The notes under the pieces: model-generated
What the model was told of the DNA's origin: nothing
The model's input: only the letters and a program-made list of their open reading frames with translations
The model's database searches: none
In this document: in pieces, positions 1 through 9,078 of the stretch
Layout: the number at the start of each line of letters is the position of its first letter
Position numbering within the stretch: the first letter of the stretch is position 1
Translations under genes and position numbers: made by a program
Assembly (NCBI GenBank): GCA_942490995.1
Contig: CALOBG010000065.1
Location: forward strand, 36,566 to 100,565
Reading direction: 5' to 3'
DNA: 64,000 nucleotides
Source: UBA981 sp942490995
Lineage (GTDB): Bacteria; Pseudomonadota; Gammaproteobacteria; Ga0077536

Positions 1-448
1 TCGAACCGTACAGCTTGATGACCTCGGCCTGGATGCCGAGCCCGGCAAAGTAGTCGCGCGCGGCGCGCGGATACTTGGTCGCGATGCGCGGGCGCTGGGT
101 GGCGTGCTTCGCATTCGGCAGCCCCGCGACCATCAAACGGCAGCGCGCGATGCGCAGGTCGAGTGGTTCGTAGTAGTCGTGCCCTTCGTACTCCATCAGC
201 ACGTCCTTGCCGGCAATGCCGAGATCAGCGGCGCCGTATTCGACGTAGGTGGGCACATCGGTGGCCCTGATGATCAGCAGGCTGACCCCTTCACGGCTGG
301 TCCCGAGCACGAGTTTGCGCGACGTTTCGGGATCTTCGAGCGGCTCGATGCCGACCGCGGCGAGCAACGGTAACGCCTGCTTGAAAATCCTGCCTTTGGA
401 TACCGCGATAACGATATCGTCGGCGCGTTTATCGGCCTGTTTGTTCAT
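1..448 (-). CDS. hisG: ATP phosphoribosyltransferase (partial, C-terminus outside window)
   Basis: First step of histidine synthesis: ATP plus PRPP gives phosphoribosyl-ATP, in the cytoplasm. The ATG is at 448-446 on the minus strand and about 149 codons are visible before the window edge. Visible are the N-terminal IAVSKGRIF segment and the family stretch VPTYVEYGAADLGIAGKDVL. The absence of an N-terminal extension suits the short HisG form, which normally needs a HisZ partner; that cannot be checked here. It lies downstream of murA on the same strand, as in many gammaproteobacteria. Confidence 0.93.
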   Translation of the reverse strand, partial: MNKQADKRADDIVIAVSKGRIFKQALPLLAAVGIEPLEDPETSRKLVLGTSREGVSLLIIRATDVPTYVEYGAADLGIAGKDVLMEYEGHDYYEPLDLRIARCRLMVAGLPNAKHATQRPRIATKYPRAARDYFAGLGIQAEVIKLYGS

Positions 449-538
449 GATGGTTCAGACACAGTCAGTTCGGATCGGCGAATCGCCGGCGGGCCGAAGC
501 GTAACATGCGCCGTACGCCTTCCGCCTGCACGAGCTGG

Positions 539-1798
539 TCAGCTCGGTACGCGTTTGATCTGGGCACCCAGGTTGGCGAGCTTTTCCTCGATGGTTTCGT
601 AGCCGCGATCGATATGGTAGATGCGATCGACTTCGGTGGCGCCCTCGGCGACCAGACCGGCCAGCACCAGGCTCGCCGAGGCGCGCAGATCGGTCGCCAT
701 CAGTGGTGCGCTGGTCAGGCGTGATACCCCGGTGGTGATCGCGGTGTTGCCCTCGAGTTTGACCTGGGCGCCCATGCGCTGCAGCTCGAGGACATGCATG
801 AAGCGGTTCTCGAATACCGATTCGGTTATCGTGCCGGTGCCGCGCGCAATGCAGTTCATGGCGGTGAACTGCGCCTGCATATCGGTCGGAAAACCGGGAT
901 ACGGCGAAGTGTGGATGTCTACCGCGCGCAATGGTTCACCGTCCATGGCGAGTTCGATCCAATCGTCGCCGGCGTTAATCCTGGCGCCGGCCTCGGACAA
1001 TTTGGCGAGTACCGATTCGAGCAGCTCGGGGCGCGTGTTCTTGAGTTTGATCTGGCCACCGGTCATCGCCGCGGCGGTCAGATAGGTGCCGGTTTCGATG
1101 CGGTCGGGGAGGATGTCGTAGCGCGTACCGTGCAATGACTTGACGCCTTCGATGCGGATCGTGTCGGTGCCGGCGCCTTCGATATTGGCGCCCATGCTGG
1201 TCAGACAGTTGGCCAGGTCGACGACCTCCGGTTCACGGGCGGCGTTGCGCAGGGTGGTCACGCCGTCGGCGAGCGTCGCGGCCATCAGCAGGTTCTCGGT
1301 GCCGGTAACCGTAACCAGGTCGAGGACCAGATCGACGCCGCGCAGGCGCTTGGCCTTGGCGCGGATATACCCGCCTTCCACGCTCAGCTCCGCGCCCATC
1401 GCGGCCAGACCCTGGAGGTGCAGATTGACCGGGCGCGAGCCGATCGCACAGCCGCCGGGCAGCGACACATCGGCGACCCCGAATCGAGCCAGCAGCGGCC
1501 CGAGCACGAGGATCGACGCACGCATGGTCCGCACCAGCTCGTAAGGTGCAAAAAACTCACGGATGGTGCTGCTGTCGACTTCGATGTGCATGCGTTCGTC
1601 GACCGTCAGGGTCAGTCCCATGCGGCCGAGCAGTTCCATGGTGGTGGTGATGTCGTGCAGGTGCGGCACGTTGCCGATCGTGACCGGACCGTCGGCCAGC
1701 AACGTCGCCGCCAGGATCGGCAGGGCGGCATTCTTTGCCCCCGATATGCGGATTTCGCCCTTGAGCGGAATGCCCCCCTGAATGATCAGTTTGTCCAT
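539..1798 (-). CDS. murA: UDP-N-acetylglucosamine 1-carboxyvinyltransferase
   Basis: Transfers enolpyruvate from PEP to UDP-GlcNAc, the first committed step of peptidoglycan synthesis. The 419-residue length matches the family. Lys22-Asn23 (in GAKNAALP) and the catalytic cysteine at residue 117 in LPGGCAIGSRP are visible, so this is the fosfomycin-sensitive Cys type. It starts 15 bp after the ibaG stop and is followed by hisG, consistent with one transcript running mlaC-ibaG-murA-hisG. Confidence 0.97.
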   Translation of the reverse strand: MDKLIIQGGIPLKGEIRISGAKNAALPILAATLLADGPVTIGNVPHLHDITTTMELLGRMGLTLTVDERMHIEVDSSTIREFFAPYELVRTMRASILVLGPLLARFGVADVSLPGGCAIGSRPVNLHLQGLAAMGAELSVEGGYIRAKAKRLRGVDLVLDLVTVTGTENLLMAATLADGVTTLRNAAREPEVVDLANCLTSMGANIEGAGTDTIRIEGVKSLHGTRYDILPDRIETGTYLTAAAMTGGQIKLKNTRPELLESVLAKLSEAGARINAGDDWIELAMDGEPLRAVDIHTSPYPGFPTDMQAQFTAMNCIARGTGTITESVFENRFMHVLELQRMGAQVKLEGNTAITTGVSRLTSAPLMATDLRASASLVLAGLVAEGATEVDRIYHIDRGYETIEEKLANLGAQIKRVPS

Positions 1799-1812
1799 CG
1801 GGCCGACCGCCG

Positions 1813-2064
1813 TCAGAGCGCCTGGAACTTGCGCGCTTTCTCCCAGGCTTCTTTGGTGTAGGTCTGGATCGACAATGCATGGATGGCACTCTCCATACTG
1901 TCGCCCAGCGCCGCATAAACCAGTTTGTGCTGCTTGATCATGGGCAGACCTTTGAAGTCGTCGCTGACCACGCGCGCCACGAAATGCGACCCGTCGCCAT
2001 CGACAAAGGCCTCTGCGCCGGCGATGCCGGTCTCGATCATCTGTTTGATTTCACTTGGAGTCAT
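1813..2064 (-). CDS. ibaG: BolA/IbaG family protein
   Basis: An 83-residue BolA-fold protein. In the family these bind glutaredoxin and [2Fe-2S] clusters; IbaG (YrbA) is the form found next to murA. Visible are the helix-turn region with LVYAALGD, the conserved His in KQHKLVY and the C-terminal HALSIQTYTKEAW. The position immediately upstream of murA supports IbaG rather than BolA itself. Confidence 0.9.
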   Translation of the reverse strand: MTPSEIKQMIETGIAGAEAFVDGDGSHFVARVVSDDFKGLPMIKQHKLVYAALGDSMESAIHALSIQTYTKEAWEKARKFQAL

Positions 2065-2169
2065 GATGGCGCCGGCCTGCGGATGGGTGGTGAAGTTGAT
2101 CGGGTCTATGGTGACCGAACACGCGATGCAGCGGCGGCGCGTGTTCGGCGTGCGAGTACGGCGTCGCGG

Positions 2170-2778
2170 TCAGTTTCCGTACTGCTTGTTTTTGCTGTCC
2201 AGCGAAGCAATGAGTCCGGACAGCCCGCCGTCCCGGATCATGGAGCCGAACGAGGCGCGGTAGGTTTTGACCAGGCTCACGCCGTCGACCGATACGTCGA
2301 AAACCTTCCAGTCGCTGGATTTGTTATGCAGACGGTAAACGATCGGGATCGAGTCACTGCCGGGCTGCGAAATTTCCTGCTTGACCAGCGCGGTCTTGGA
2401 GCCCGGCTTCTGGTCGATCGGCGGATAGGTAATGCGCTGATCGGAGAATTCGAGCAGGGCAGTCGCATAGGTCCTGACCAGCAGTTTGCGAAACTGATCG
2501 ACGAACGCGCCGCGCGCCGCGTCATCGGCACTGCCCCAGTGCTCGCCCAGCACCCATTGCGACATGATGTCGAAATCGAAATGCGGGAAAATCAGTTCCG
2601 ATACCAGGGTGTACATCTTGGCCGGGTCGGCCTGCAGAGCGGCCTTGTCGTTCTGCACACGCTCGAGGACTTTTTCGGTCGTGGTTTTCACGATCATCCC
2701 CGGCTCGTCCATCGCCGCTGCAGCACTGGTACTGCAGGCAAGCAAAACGGCCATCGAAACTGCAAGAAATCGGCTCAT
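2170..2778 (-). CDS. mlaC: MlaC-like periplasmic phospholipid-binding protein
   Basis: MlaC shuttles phospholipid between the outer-membrane MlaA complex and the inner-membrane MlaFEDB transporter. The protein has an N-terminal signal peptide ending near CSTSAAAA, then the family body (LISELIFPHFDF-like segment, RYRLHNKSSDWKVFDV-like segment, ASFGSMI). I prefer the ATG at 2778, which has AGGA/GAG upstream, over the in-frame ATG at 2793. Unlike the usual mlaFEDCB order, no mlaD, mlaE or mlaF lies upstream and no mlaB lies between this gene and ibaG. Confidence 0.9.
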   Translation of the reverse strand: MSRFLAVSMAVLLACSTSAAAAMDEPGMIVKTTTEKVLERVQNDKAALQADPAKMYTLVSELIFPHFDFDIMSQWVLGEHWGSADDAARGAFVDQFRKLLVRTYATALLEFSDQRITYPPIDQKPGSKTALVKQEISQPGSDSIPIVYRLHNKSSDWKVFDVSVDGVSLVKTYRASFGSMIRDGGLSGLIASLDSKNKQYGN

Positions 2779-2993
2779 TCTCGTGTTCCTCATACAACGG
2801 GTGCGGGCGGGCCGCGCCTGGACTTGTTAACCATTCGAGTCAGCGTCGGCGGCTATTCGATCGTACCCGACTCGGGCACGGGCGCGTTGCCTGGGCCCCG
2901 GTCGGGTCCCGCGCCGGCCGGCGTAATGTAGCACAACCGGCGTGCGATCTGCTGCGCTGCGGTACACATACGGGCAGCCGCGGCCGGCCCGCT

Positions 2994-3380
2994 TCAGGCG
3001 CGATCGGCGACCAGTTCGACCATGTAGCCATCGGGGTCCTTGACGAAAGCGATAACCGCCGTGCCGCCCTTCATCGGGCCGGCGTCGCGCACCACGTTAC
3101 CGCCCCGCGCGCGGACTTCGTCGCAGGCCGCGTACACGTCATCGACCCCCAGCGCGATATGACCGTAGGCATTGCCGAGCTCATAGCTGTCGGTTTCCCA
3201 GTTATGGGTCAGCTCGAGGACCGTATGGTCGGCCTCCTCGCCATAGCCGACAAACGCGAGCGTGAATTTGCCTTCCGGAAAATCCTTACGGCGCAACAAC
3301 TGCATACCCAGGACCTGGCAATAGAAATCGAGCGACGCATCGAGGTCGGTCACGCGCAGCATGGTGTGCATCATTCTCAT
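2994..3380 (-). CDS. gloA: Lactoylglutathione lyase (glyoxalase I)
   Basis: Converts the methylglyoxal-glutathione hemithioacetal to S-lactoylglutathione. At 128 residues it is a single vicinal-oxygen-chelate domain pair. The metal ligands fall at His5, Glu56, His74 and Glu122, the same numbering as the nickel-type enterobacterial enzyme, which also supports this start. It is a separate gene, about 215 bp from mlaC and about 50 bp from purT. Confidence 0.96.
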   Translation of the reverse strand: MRMMHTMLRVTDLDASLDFYCQVLGMQLLRRKDFPEGKFTLAFVGYGEEADHTVLELTHNWETDSYELGNAYGHIALGVDDVYAACDEVRARGGNVVRDAGPMKGGTAVIAFVKDPDGYMVELVADRA

Positions 3381-3428
3381 CGTGGAGTACTCCTGTGAGT
3401 GGTTCTGTATGGCCGTCGAGGGTGCGGG

Positions 3429-4634
3429 TCAGGCGATTTTCATGACCACCGCCGCGGCCACGTCGCGGGCCTTGTGGCGCGCCTGGTCGATGCTCGACGC
3501 CCGCGCCAGCGCGACCCCCAGGCGCCGTTTGCCGGCGATCTGCGGCTTGCCGAACAAACGCACATCGAGCTGTTCACCGGAAATCGCCGCGGCCAGCCCG
3601 TGGTAGCTGATCTCGCGCCCCTCGCCGTGCCCGAGCATCGCGCAGCTCGCCGCCGGCCCGAGCTGTTCGACGGCGCCGAGGCGTACGCCCAGGATCGCGC
3701 GCACGTGCAGTGCAAACTCGGACAATGTCTGCGAGATCAGTGTCACCATGCCAGTGTCGTGAGGGCGCGGCGAAACTTCGCTGAACCACACGTCATCGCC
3801 CTTGACAAAAAACTCGACCCCGAACAACCCCCACCCACCGAGCGCCTCGGTCACGGCCGCGGCGATTTCGCGGGCACGTCGTTCGGCGCCGGCACTCATC
3901 GCCTGCGGTTGCCAGGATTCGCGGTAGTCGCCATCGATCTGGAGGTGGCCGATCGGCGCACAGAATGTCGTGCCGCCGGCGTGACGGACCGTGAGCAGGG
4001 TGATCTCGTAATCGAAATCGATCAGGCCTTCGACGATCACCCGTTCGCGGCTCGCGCGACCGCCGCTGACCGCATAATCCCACGCCGCCGCCGCATCGCT
4101 CGCCGTGCGCACCGTGAGCTGGCCTTTACCGGACGAACTCATCACCGGCTTGACGATGCACGGCATACCGATCGCCTCGATTGCGGCCCGGCACTCGCTT
4201 TCACTGGCGGCAAATCGATAAGCCGAAGTCGGCAGCCCGAGCTGTTCGGCGGCCAGTCGCCGGATACCTTCGCGGTCCATGGTCAGGCGTGCGGCCTCGG
4301 CGGTCGGCACGACCTTGAAACCTTCGTTTTGCAGGTCAACCAGCGTATCGGTTGCTATGGCTTCGACTTCGGGCACGATGAAGGCGGGTTTTTCCAGTTC
4401 GATAACAGCCCGCAGCCTGGCGCCATCGAGCATGTCGATGACATGGGCGCGATGCGCGATCTGCATGGCCGGCGCGTCGGCATAGCGATCGACGGCGATC
4501 ACCTCGAGCCCGAGGCGCATCGCCTCGAGCGCGACCTCACGACCGAGTTCGCCGGCGCCGAGCAGCAGCAGGCGCGTGGCGTTGGAGGCCAGCGGCGTGC
4601 CGATCAAAACGGGTTCGGAGTCGGTGTCTGTCAT
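3429..4634 (-). CDS. purT: Formate-dependent phosphoribosylglycinamide formyltransferase
   Basis: ATP-grasp enzyme that uses formate and ATP to formylate GAR in purine synthesis. The reading frame is open to 4718, but homologues begin near MTDTDSEPVLIGTPL, so I place the start at 4634. Visible are the N-terminal nucleotide-binding loop LLLLGAGELGREVALEA, the ATP-grasp core MSSSGKGQ and the C-terminal EVSPRPHDTGMVTLISQ typical of PurT/PurK. It is followed upstream, after about 80 bp, by pdxB on the same strand. Confidence 0.96.
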   Translation of the reverse strand: MTDTDSEPVLIGTPLASNATRLLLLGAGELGREVALEAMRLGLEVIAVDRYADAPAMQIAHRAHVIDMLDGARLRAVIELEKPAFIVPEVEAIATDTLVDLQNEGFKVVPTAEAARLTMDREGIRRLAAEQLGLPTSAYRFAASESECRAAIEAIGMPCIVKPVMSSSGKGQLTVRTASDAAAAWDYAVSGGRASRERVIVEGLIDFDYEITLLTVRHAGGTTFCAPIGHLQIDGDYRESWQPQAMSAGAERRAREIAAAVTEALGGWGLFGVEFFVKGDDVWFSEVSPRPHDTGMVTLISQTLSEFALHVRAILGVRLGAVEQLGPAASCAMLGHGEGREISYHGLAAAISGEQLDVRLFGKPQIAGKRRLGVALARASSIDQARHKARDVAAAVVMKIA

Positions 4635-4714
4635 GTCGATTCGTGGCGCGTAGAGCGGGAAAACGCGCGTGGTGTCAGGCGCGTGTCGGCGCAGGGCCTT
4701 GGCAACGGGCCGCT

Positions 4715-5836
4715 TCAATGGACATCGAAATCCATCGCGCTCAGTTGCTGCACAGTATCGTTGTCCAGCCCGGCACGCGCAACGCTGAATGCGGCGAACT
4801 GTCGGTGCAGGCCATCACGTCGCCGTTGCTCGTCGAAACCCGGACCGCGCGCGGGCGGGGCCAGCCCGGCCAGCGTGCGCATCTGTTCGCTGCGCGTGGC
4901 CAGCGGATAAACGCTGGCGAGGACGGCGGCCACGCTGCGCCGATCGCCGGGCACACTGAGCCGCGTGATTTCGCCCTCATTCTCCGGCCAGCCTGCGGCA
5001 ACGCCGCCATACGCCGACAGTGCTGTGTGCAACATCCTCGCCGCTGCGATGCGCGCTTCCAGGGTATGGCCGGCGATGTGGGTACTGGCGCGCCACGACC
5101 GCGCCAGCAACGCCGGCCAGATGTGCGGCTCGCCGCTCCAGCAGTCGAGCGCGGCGTACAGGGCTCGCGGCGCGATCAGGCGTGCGAGCAAGGCGCGTTC
5201 ATCGATGATCCCGCCGCGCGCGGCGTTGATCAGCAAGGCACCGGGACGCAAAGCGCCGAGTTCGGCCGCGCCCAGCAGACCGCGGGTCGGGTGCGGGCCG
5301 TCGGCAATCAGCGGAACGTGCAGGCTGACCACATCGCAGCCAAGCAGCGCCTCCAGACTGGTGCAGGTAACCCCGGCGATGCGTGGGCCGCGCGGCGGAT
5401 CGTTGACCACGAAATCGATCGCCAGGCGCTGCAGCAGCGCGCCCAGCGCGCTGCCGACATGGCCGTACCCGACGATGCCGACCTTCAGCGCGCGGGGGTC
5501 GCCACCGCGTTCGGCGCTATAAGCGTACAGGCAGCAGACGACATGTTCGGCGACCGCGCGCGCATTACAGCCGGGGGCGGCAGCGAAGGCGATATCGCGG
5601 GCCTTGAGGTAGTCGAGGTCGACGTGATCGGTACCCGCCGTCGCGGTGCCGACGAAGCGCACCGAACTGTCTGCGAGCAGCACGCGATCGACGCGCGTCA
5701 CCGAGCGCACCAGCAGCACGTCGGCGTCCTTGATGTCGTCAGCGTTGAGCGCGCGACCGTCAAATGTGCGCACCGCACCGAGCGCGGCGAAGGCCGTCGT
5801 GGCGCCGTAAATCTCGCGGTCGACGAGCAGCTTCAT
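4715..5836 (-). CDS. pdxB: 4-phosphoerythronate dehydrogenase
   Basis: NAD-dependent 2-hydroxyacid dehydrogenase of the DXP-dependent vitamin B6 pathway, acting on 4-phosphoerythronate. The 373-residue length and the PdxB-type C-terminal extension separate it from shorter family members. Visible are the NAD motif VGIVGYGHVGSALG, the INAARGGIIDE segment and the catalytic His in HIAGHTLEARI. The pathway is typical of gammaproteobacteria, which helps to place the organism. Confidence 0.93.
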   Translation of the reverse strand: MKLLVDREIYGATTAFAALGAVRTFDGRALNADDIKDADVLLVRSVTRVDRVLLADSSVRFVGTATAGTDHVDLDYLKARDIAFAAAPGCNARAVAEHVVCCLYAYSAERGGDPRALKVGIVGYGHVGSALGALLQRLAIDFVVNDPPRGPRIAGVTCTSLEALLGCDVVSLHVPLIADGPHPTRGLLGAAELGALRPGALLINAARGGIIDERALLARLIAPRALYAALDCWSGEPHIWPALLARSWRASTHIAGHTLEARIAAARMLHTALSAYGGVAAGWPENEGEITRLSVPGDRRSVAAVLASVYPLATRSEQMRTLAGLAPPARGPGFDEQRRRDGLHRQFAAFSVARAGLDNDTVQQLSAMDFDVH

Positions 5837-5872
5837 GGCGCGCCCGGCGGTAAACTCATCGCGCGCAGCGCG

Positions 5873-6784
5873 TCACGGATGGTCTTCGGCGGTAGCGCCC
5901 TCTTTCTGCACCGGCATCAGGTCGACCTTGTTGACCCCGAGCGCAATCAACATCGCGCTGGCGACCCAGATCGAGGAATAGGTGCCGACCAGCACACCGA
6001 CCATCAGGGCGGTGGCGAAACCGTGGATGAGCTCGCCGCCGAATGCAAACAGCGCCACAACAACGATCAAGGTGGTACCGGAAGTCATCAGGGTGCGCGA
6101 AAGGGTCTGATTCAGGGATTTGTTGATCACCGTGGTCGGGTCATCTTTACGGAAGCGACGGAAATTCTCGCGGATGCGGTCAAACACCACGATGGTGTCA
6201 TTCAGCGAATAGCCGATCACCGCGAGGACCGCCGCCAGTACGGTTAAATCGAATTCCATGCCGGTGACGGCGAAAAACCCGACCGTAATCATGACGTCGT
6301 GAATGGTCGCGACAATCGCGCCAAGCGAAAACTTGAGCGTGAACCGCACCATGACGTAGATCAGAATACCGCCGAGCGCATAAAGCAGTGCGAGGAGACC
6401 GTTTTCGGTCAGTTCTTCGCCGACCTGCGGGCCGACGAATTCAATGCGCCGCATCTCCGCGTCCGGCAGCAGTGCCAGTATGCGCGCGCTCAAATCCGAC
6501 GTACTCGCTTCGCCGGCTGGCGGCAAACGCACGAGGACGTCCTGGCGCGAACCGAAATACTGCACGCTCGCGCCACTGAATTCAGAGCCGCCCAGGGCGG
6601 CGCGGATGGCGCCGACATCGGCGGCCTCGCGATAGCCGAGTTCGACCAGCGTTCCGCCGGTGAAATCGATGCCGAGGTTGAGACCCTCGCGCGCCAGTTC
6701 GACGACCGCCGCCACCGTGAGAAGGGTCGTCAGGATCACCGCGATGCGGGTCTTGCCCATAAAATCGAAATTGGGTGTTTTCAT
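5873..6784 (-). CDS. secF: Protein translocase subunit SecF
   Basis: Inner-membrane partner of SecD that uses the proton motive force to help proteins leave the Sec channel. The 303 residues show the N-terminal membrane segment, LGIDFTGGTLVELGY, and the C-terminal transport domain with GYSLNDTIVVFDRIREN. It lies 31 bp downstream of secD within the yajC-secD-secF operon. Confidence 0.97.
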   Translation of the reverse strand: MKTPNFDFMGKTRIAVILTTLLTVAAVVELAREGLNLGIDFTGGTLVELGYREAADVGAIRAALGGSEFSGASVQYFGSRQDVLVRLPPAGEASTSDLSARILALLPDAEMRRIEFVGPQVGEELTENGLLALLYALGGILIYVMVRFTLKFSLGAIVATIHDVMITVGFFAVTGMEFDLTVLAAVLAVIGYSLNDTIVVFDRIRENFRRFRKDDPTTVINKSLNQTLSRTLMTSGTTLIVVVALFAFGGELIHGFATALMVGVLVGTYSSIWVASAMLIALGVNKVDLMPVQKEGATAEDHP

Positions 6785-6815
6785 GATTGTTCTCTATTGA
6801 ACCCGCGAAGCGCGC

Positions 6816-8633
6816 CTAAATATGCAACTTGCTGACCCGGCGGCCGCCGTAGATCAGGTTGATAATCGCGCGGGTACCGGCGATGGCGGTGAACATCGAA
6901 GTCACGATGCCAAGCGACAACGTGACGGCGAAGCCCTTGACCGGACCGGTGCCGAAACTGAACAGCACCACCGCCGCGATCAGGGTCGTGATGTTGGCGT
7001 CGGCAATCGTCGAAAACGCCTTGTCGTAGCCCGAATTGATACTCATCTGGGGCGAGTTGCCATTCGCGATTTCCTCACGGATACGCTGGAAAATCAGCAC
7101 GTTCGCGTCGACCGCCATACCGATGGTAAGCACGATACCGGCGATACCCGGCAGGGTCAGGGTGGCCTGCAGCAGCGACAACAGGGCTACGATCAGGACC
7201 AGGTTGAGGAGCAAGGCGAGGTTCGCGACCAGGCCGAAAACCTTGTAGTACAGGGCCATGAAAACCAGCACCCCGGCCATGCCGATGACGATCGACTTCA
7301 GGCCCTGGTCGATATTGTCCTGGCCGAGGCTCGGGCCGACGGTGCGCTCCTCGATGATTTCGATCGGCGCGGCCAGCGCGCCGGCGCGCAGCAGCAAAGC
7401 GAGGGTGCGCGCCTCCTCGGTGCTGTCGAGGCCGGTGATCTGGAAACGCTTGGACAACTCGTCGCGTATGGTGGCGACGTTGATCACTTCTTCTACCGGC
7501 CGGCCCTTGCGCTGCTCGATATAGACCACCGCCATCGGCTTGCCGATCTGCTCGCGGGTGGCGCGGCTGAATAGCCGCGCGCCCTTGCCGTCGAGGGTGA
7601 TGAACACCGCCGGGCTGCCGGTCTGCTGCTCGATGCCGGACGAGGCATCGATGATGTACTCGCCGGTCAGCATGATGCGCTTCTCGGTCAGTACCGGCGC
7701 GCCGTTACGCTCGTAGTAAAGCTTGGAGTTGACCGGTACACGGCCGTCGACCGCGGCCTGCACATCGCCTTCAAGGTCGACCATGCGAAATTCCAGGGTC
7801 GCCGTGGCGCCGAGAATTTTTTTCGCCTCGGCGGTGTCCTCGATGCCTGGTAGCTGCACCACGATGCGGCGGTCACCCTGCTGCTGGATGACCGGTTCGG
7901 CGACACCGAATTCGTTGACGCGGTTGCGCAGCGTGGTCAGGTTCTGTTTCAGCGCCGTGCGCCGCGTTTCCTCCATCAACGTTTCGCTGACGGTGAGGTG
8001 CAGATCGGCGCTGTCCTCGCCCTCGCTGACGGCGAGGTCGGCATAGTCCGCTTCGATCACGGTGAGGCCGCGGGCATGCATATCCTCGTTGAGAAAACTG
8101 ACCTTGATGCCGCCTTCGGCGCCACGCGCGATCGAACGGTAGCGGATCTTGGCTTCGCGAAAAGCGGTGCGCAACTCGGACACGAAGCGCTCGTCGGTCT
8201 GAACCCGCACCGCGTCCATGTCGACTTCCATCAGAAAATGCACGCCGCCGCGCAAGTCTAGCCCCATGTACATCTGTTTGCCGCCCAGATCGCGCAACCA
8301 CCCAGGGGTCGCCGAGGCCAGGTTGAGGGCGACGATGTAGCGTTGTTCGCCTACCGCTTCGAGCACCACCGGGCGGGCGCGCTCACGGGTCGCGGTATCT
8401 TCGAAGCGGATCATCAAGCGCTTTTCTTCAAGCTTGACGCTGAGCGGCGCGATGTCGGCGTCCTCGAGCGCGCTGCGCACGTTTTCGAGCAGCGCCTGGT
8501 CGACCGGTTCGGCGCGCCGCGCCGAGACCTGCAGCGCCGGGTCGTCGCCATAGAGGTTGGGCAGCGCATAGAGCAGGCCTGCCCCGATCACGGCGATCAG
8601 CAGGAGATAGCGCCACAGCGGGTATCGATTCAT
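6816..8633 (-). CDS. secD: Protein translocase subunit SecD
   Basis: The larger SecDF subunit, 605 residues. Visible are the first transmembrane helix (RYLLLIAVIGAGLLYALP), LGLDLRGGVHFLMEVD, the large periplasmic region and a C-terminal block of membrane segments with GMAVDANVLIFQRIREE. The length and domain order match the gammaproteobacterial family. It lies between yajC and secF. Confidence 0.97.
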   Translation of the reverse strand: MNRYPLWRYLLLIAVIGAGLLYALPNLYGDDPALQVSARRAEPVDQALLENVRSALEDADIAPLSVKLEEKRLMIRFEDTATRERARPVVLEAVGEQRYIVALNLASATPGWLRDLGGKQMYMGLDLRGGVHFLMEVDMDAVRVQTDERFVSELRTAFREAKIRYRSIARGAEGGIKVSFLNEDMHARGLTVIEADYADLAVSEGEDSADLHLTVSETLMEETRRTALKQNLTTLRNRVNEFGVAEPVIQQQGDRRIVVQLPGIEDTAEAKKILGATATLEFRMVDLEGDVQAAVDGRVPVNSKLYYERNGAPVLTEKRIMLTGEYIIDASSGIEQQTGSPAVFITLDGKGARLFSRATREQIGKPMAVVYIEQRKGRPVEEVINVATIRDELSKRFQITGLDSTEEARTLALLLRAGALAAPIEIIEERTVGPSLGQDNIDQGLKSIVIGMAGVLVFMALYYKVFGLVANLALLLNLVLIVALLSLLQATLTLPGIAGIVLTIGMAVDANVLIFQRIREEIANGNSPQMSINSGYDKAFSTIADANITTLIAAVVLFSFGTGPVKGFAVTLSLGIVTSMFTAIAGTRAIINLIYGGRRVSKLHI

Positions 8634-8696
8634 GTGGAGGGATCCGGGTTACGGTCAGGGTTGTAAGTGGGGTGGTCCGCGACGTTGCGTGCGAGA

Positions 8697-9026
8697 CTAC
8701 ATTTCTTTCACGGTACCCTTGGGCATGATCTGGGCAATCGCGTGTTTCTGGATCTTGACCTCGGTGTCCTTGGCGACTTCGAGCTTGACGAAATTGTCGC
8801 CGACCTCGGTGACGCGCCCGAGCAGGCCGCCGCTGGTGACCGCCTCGTCACCCTTGGCCAGATCCTGCACGAGCTTGGCATGCTCCTTCTGGCGCTTCAT
8901 CTGCGGCCGGATCAGGAACAGGTAAAAAACCACGAACAGGATGACCAGCGGCAGAAAGCCGGCCAGCCCCGGGTCCTGGGCGCCGGCCGCGCTCTGGGCA
9001 AAGGCGTCTTGAATGAGATAGTCCAT
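8697..9026 (-). CDS. yajC: Preprotein translocase subunit YajC
   Basis: Small single-pass inner-membrane protein associated with SecDF. The membrane segment FLPLVILFVVFYLFLIRPQ is followed by the basic PQMKRQKEH and the VTSGGLLGRV motif. The frame could begin with TTG at 9038, but ATG at 9026 is preceded by GGGGA at a good distance, so I use MDYLIQDA. It sits between tgt and secD. Confidence 0.96.
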   Translation of the reverse strand: MDYLIQDAFAQSAAGAQDPGLAGFLPLVILFVVFYLFLIRPQMKRQKEHAKLVQDLAKGDEAVTSGGLLGRVTEVGDNFVKLEVAKDTEVKIQKHAIAQIMPKGTVKEM

Positions 9027-9078
9027 TGAATTCCCCAAAAAATGGCCGCGTATTATGCCATACCACCGCGGGCGATGG

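Noticed and set aside
3399..4910. 503-codon open frame on the plus strand
   Set aside because: It is antisense to purT and pdxB, which are clear family members; its sequence is Arg/Gly/Gln-rich without domains.
4643..6247. 534-codon open frame on the plus strand
   Set aside because: Antisense shadow of pdxB and secF caused by high GC content.
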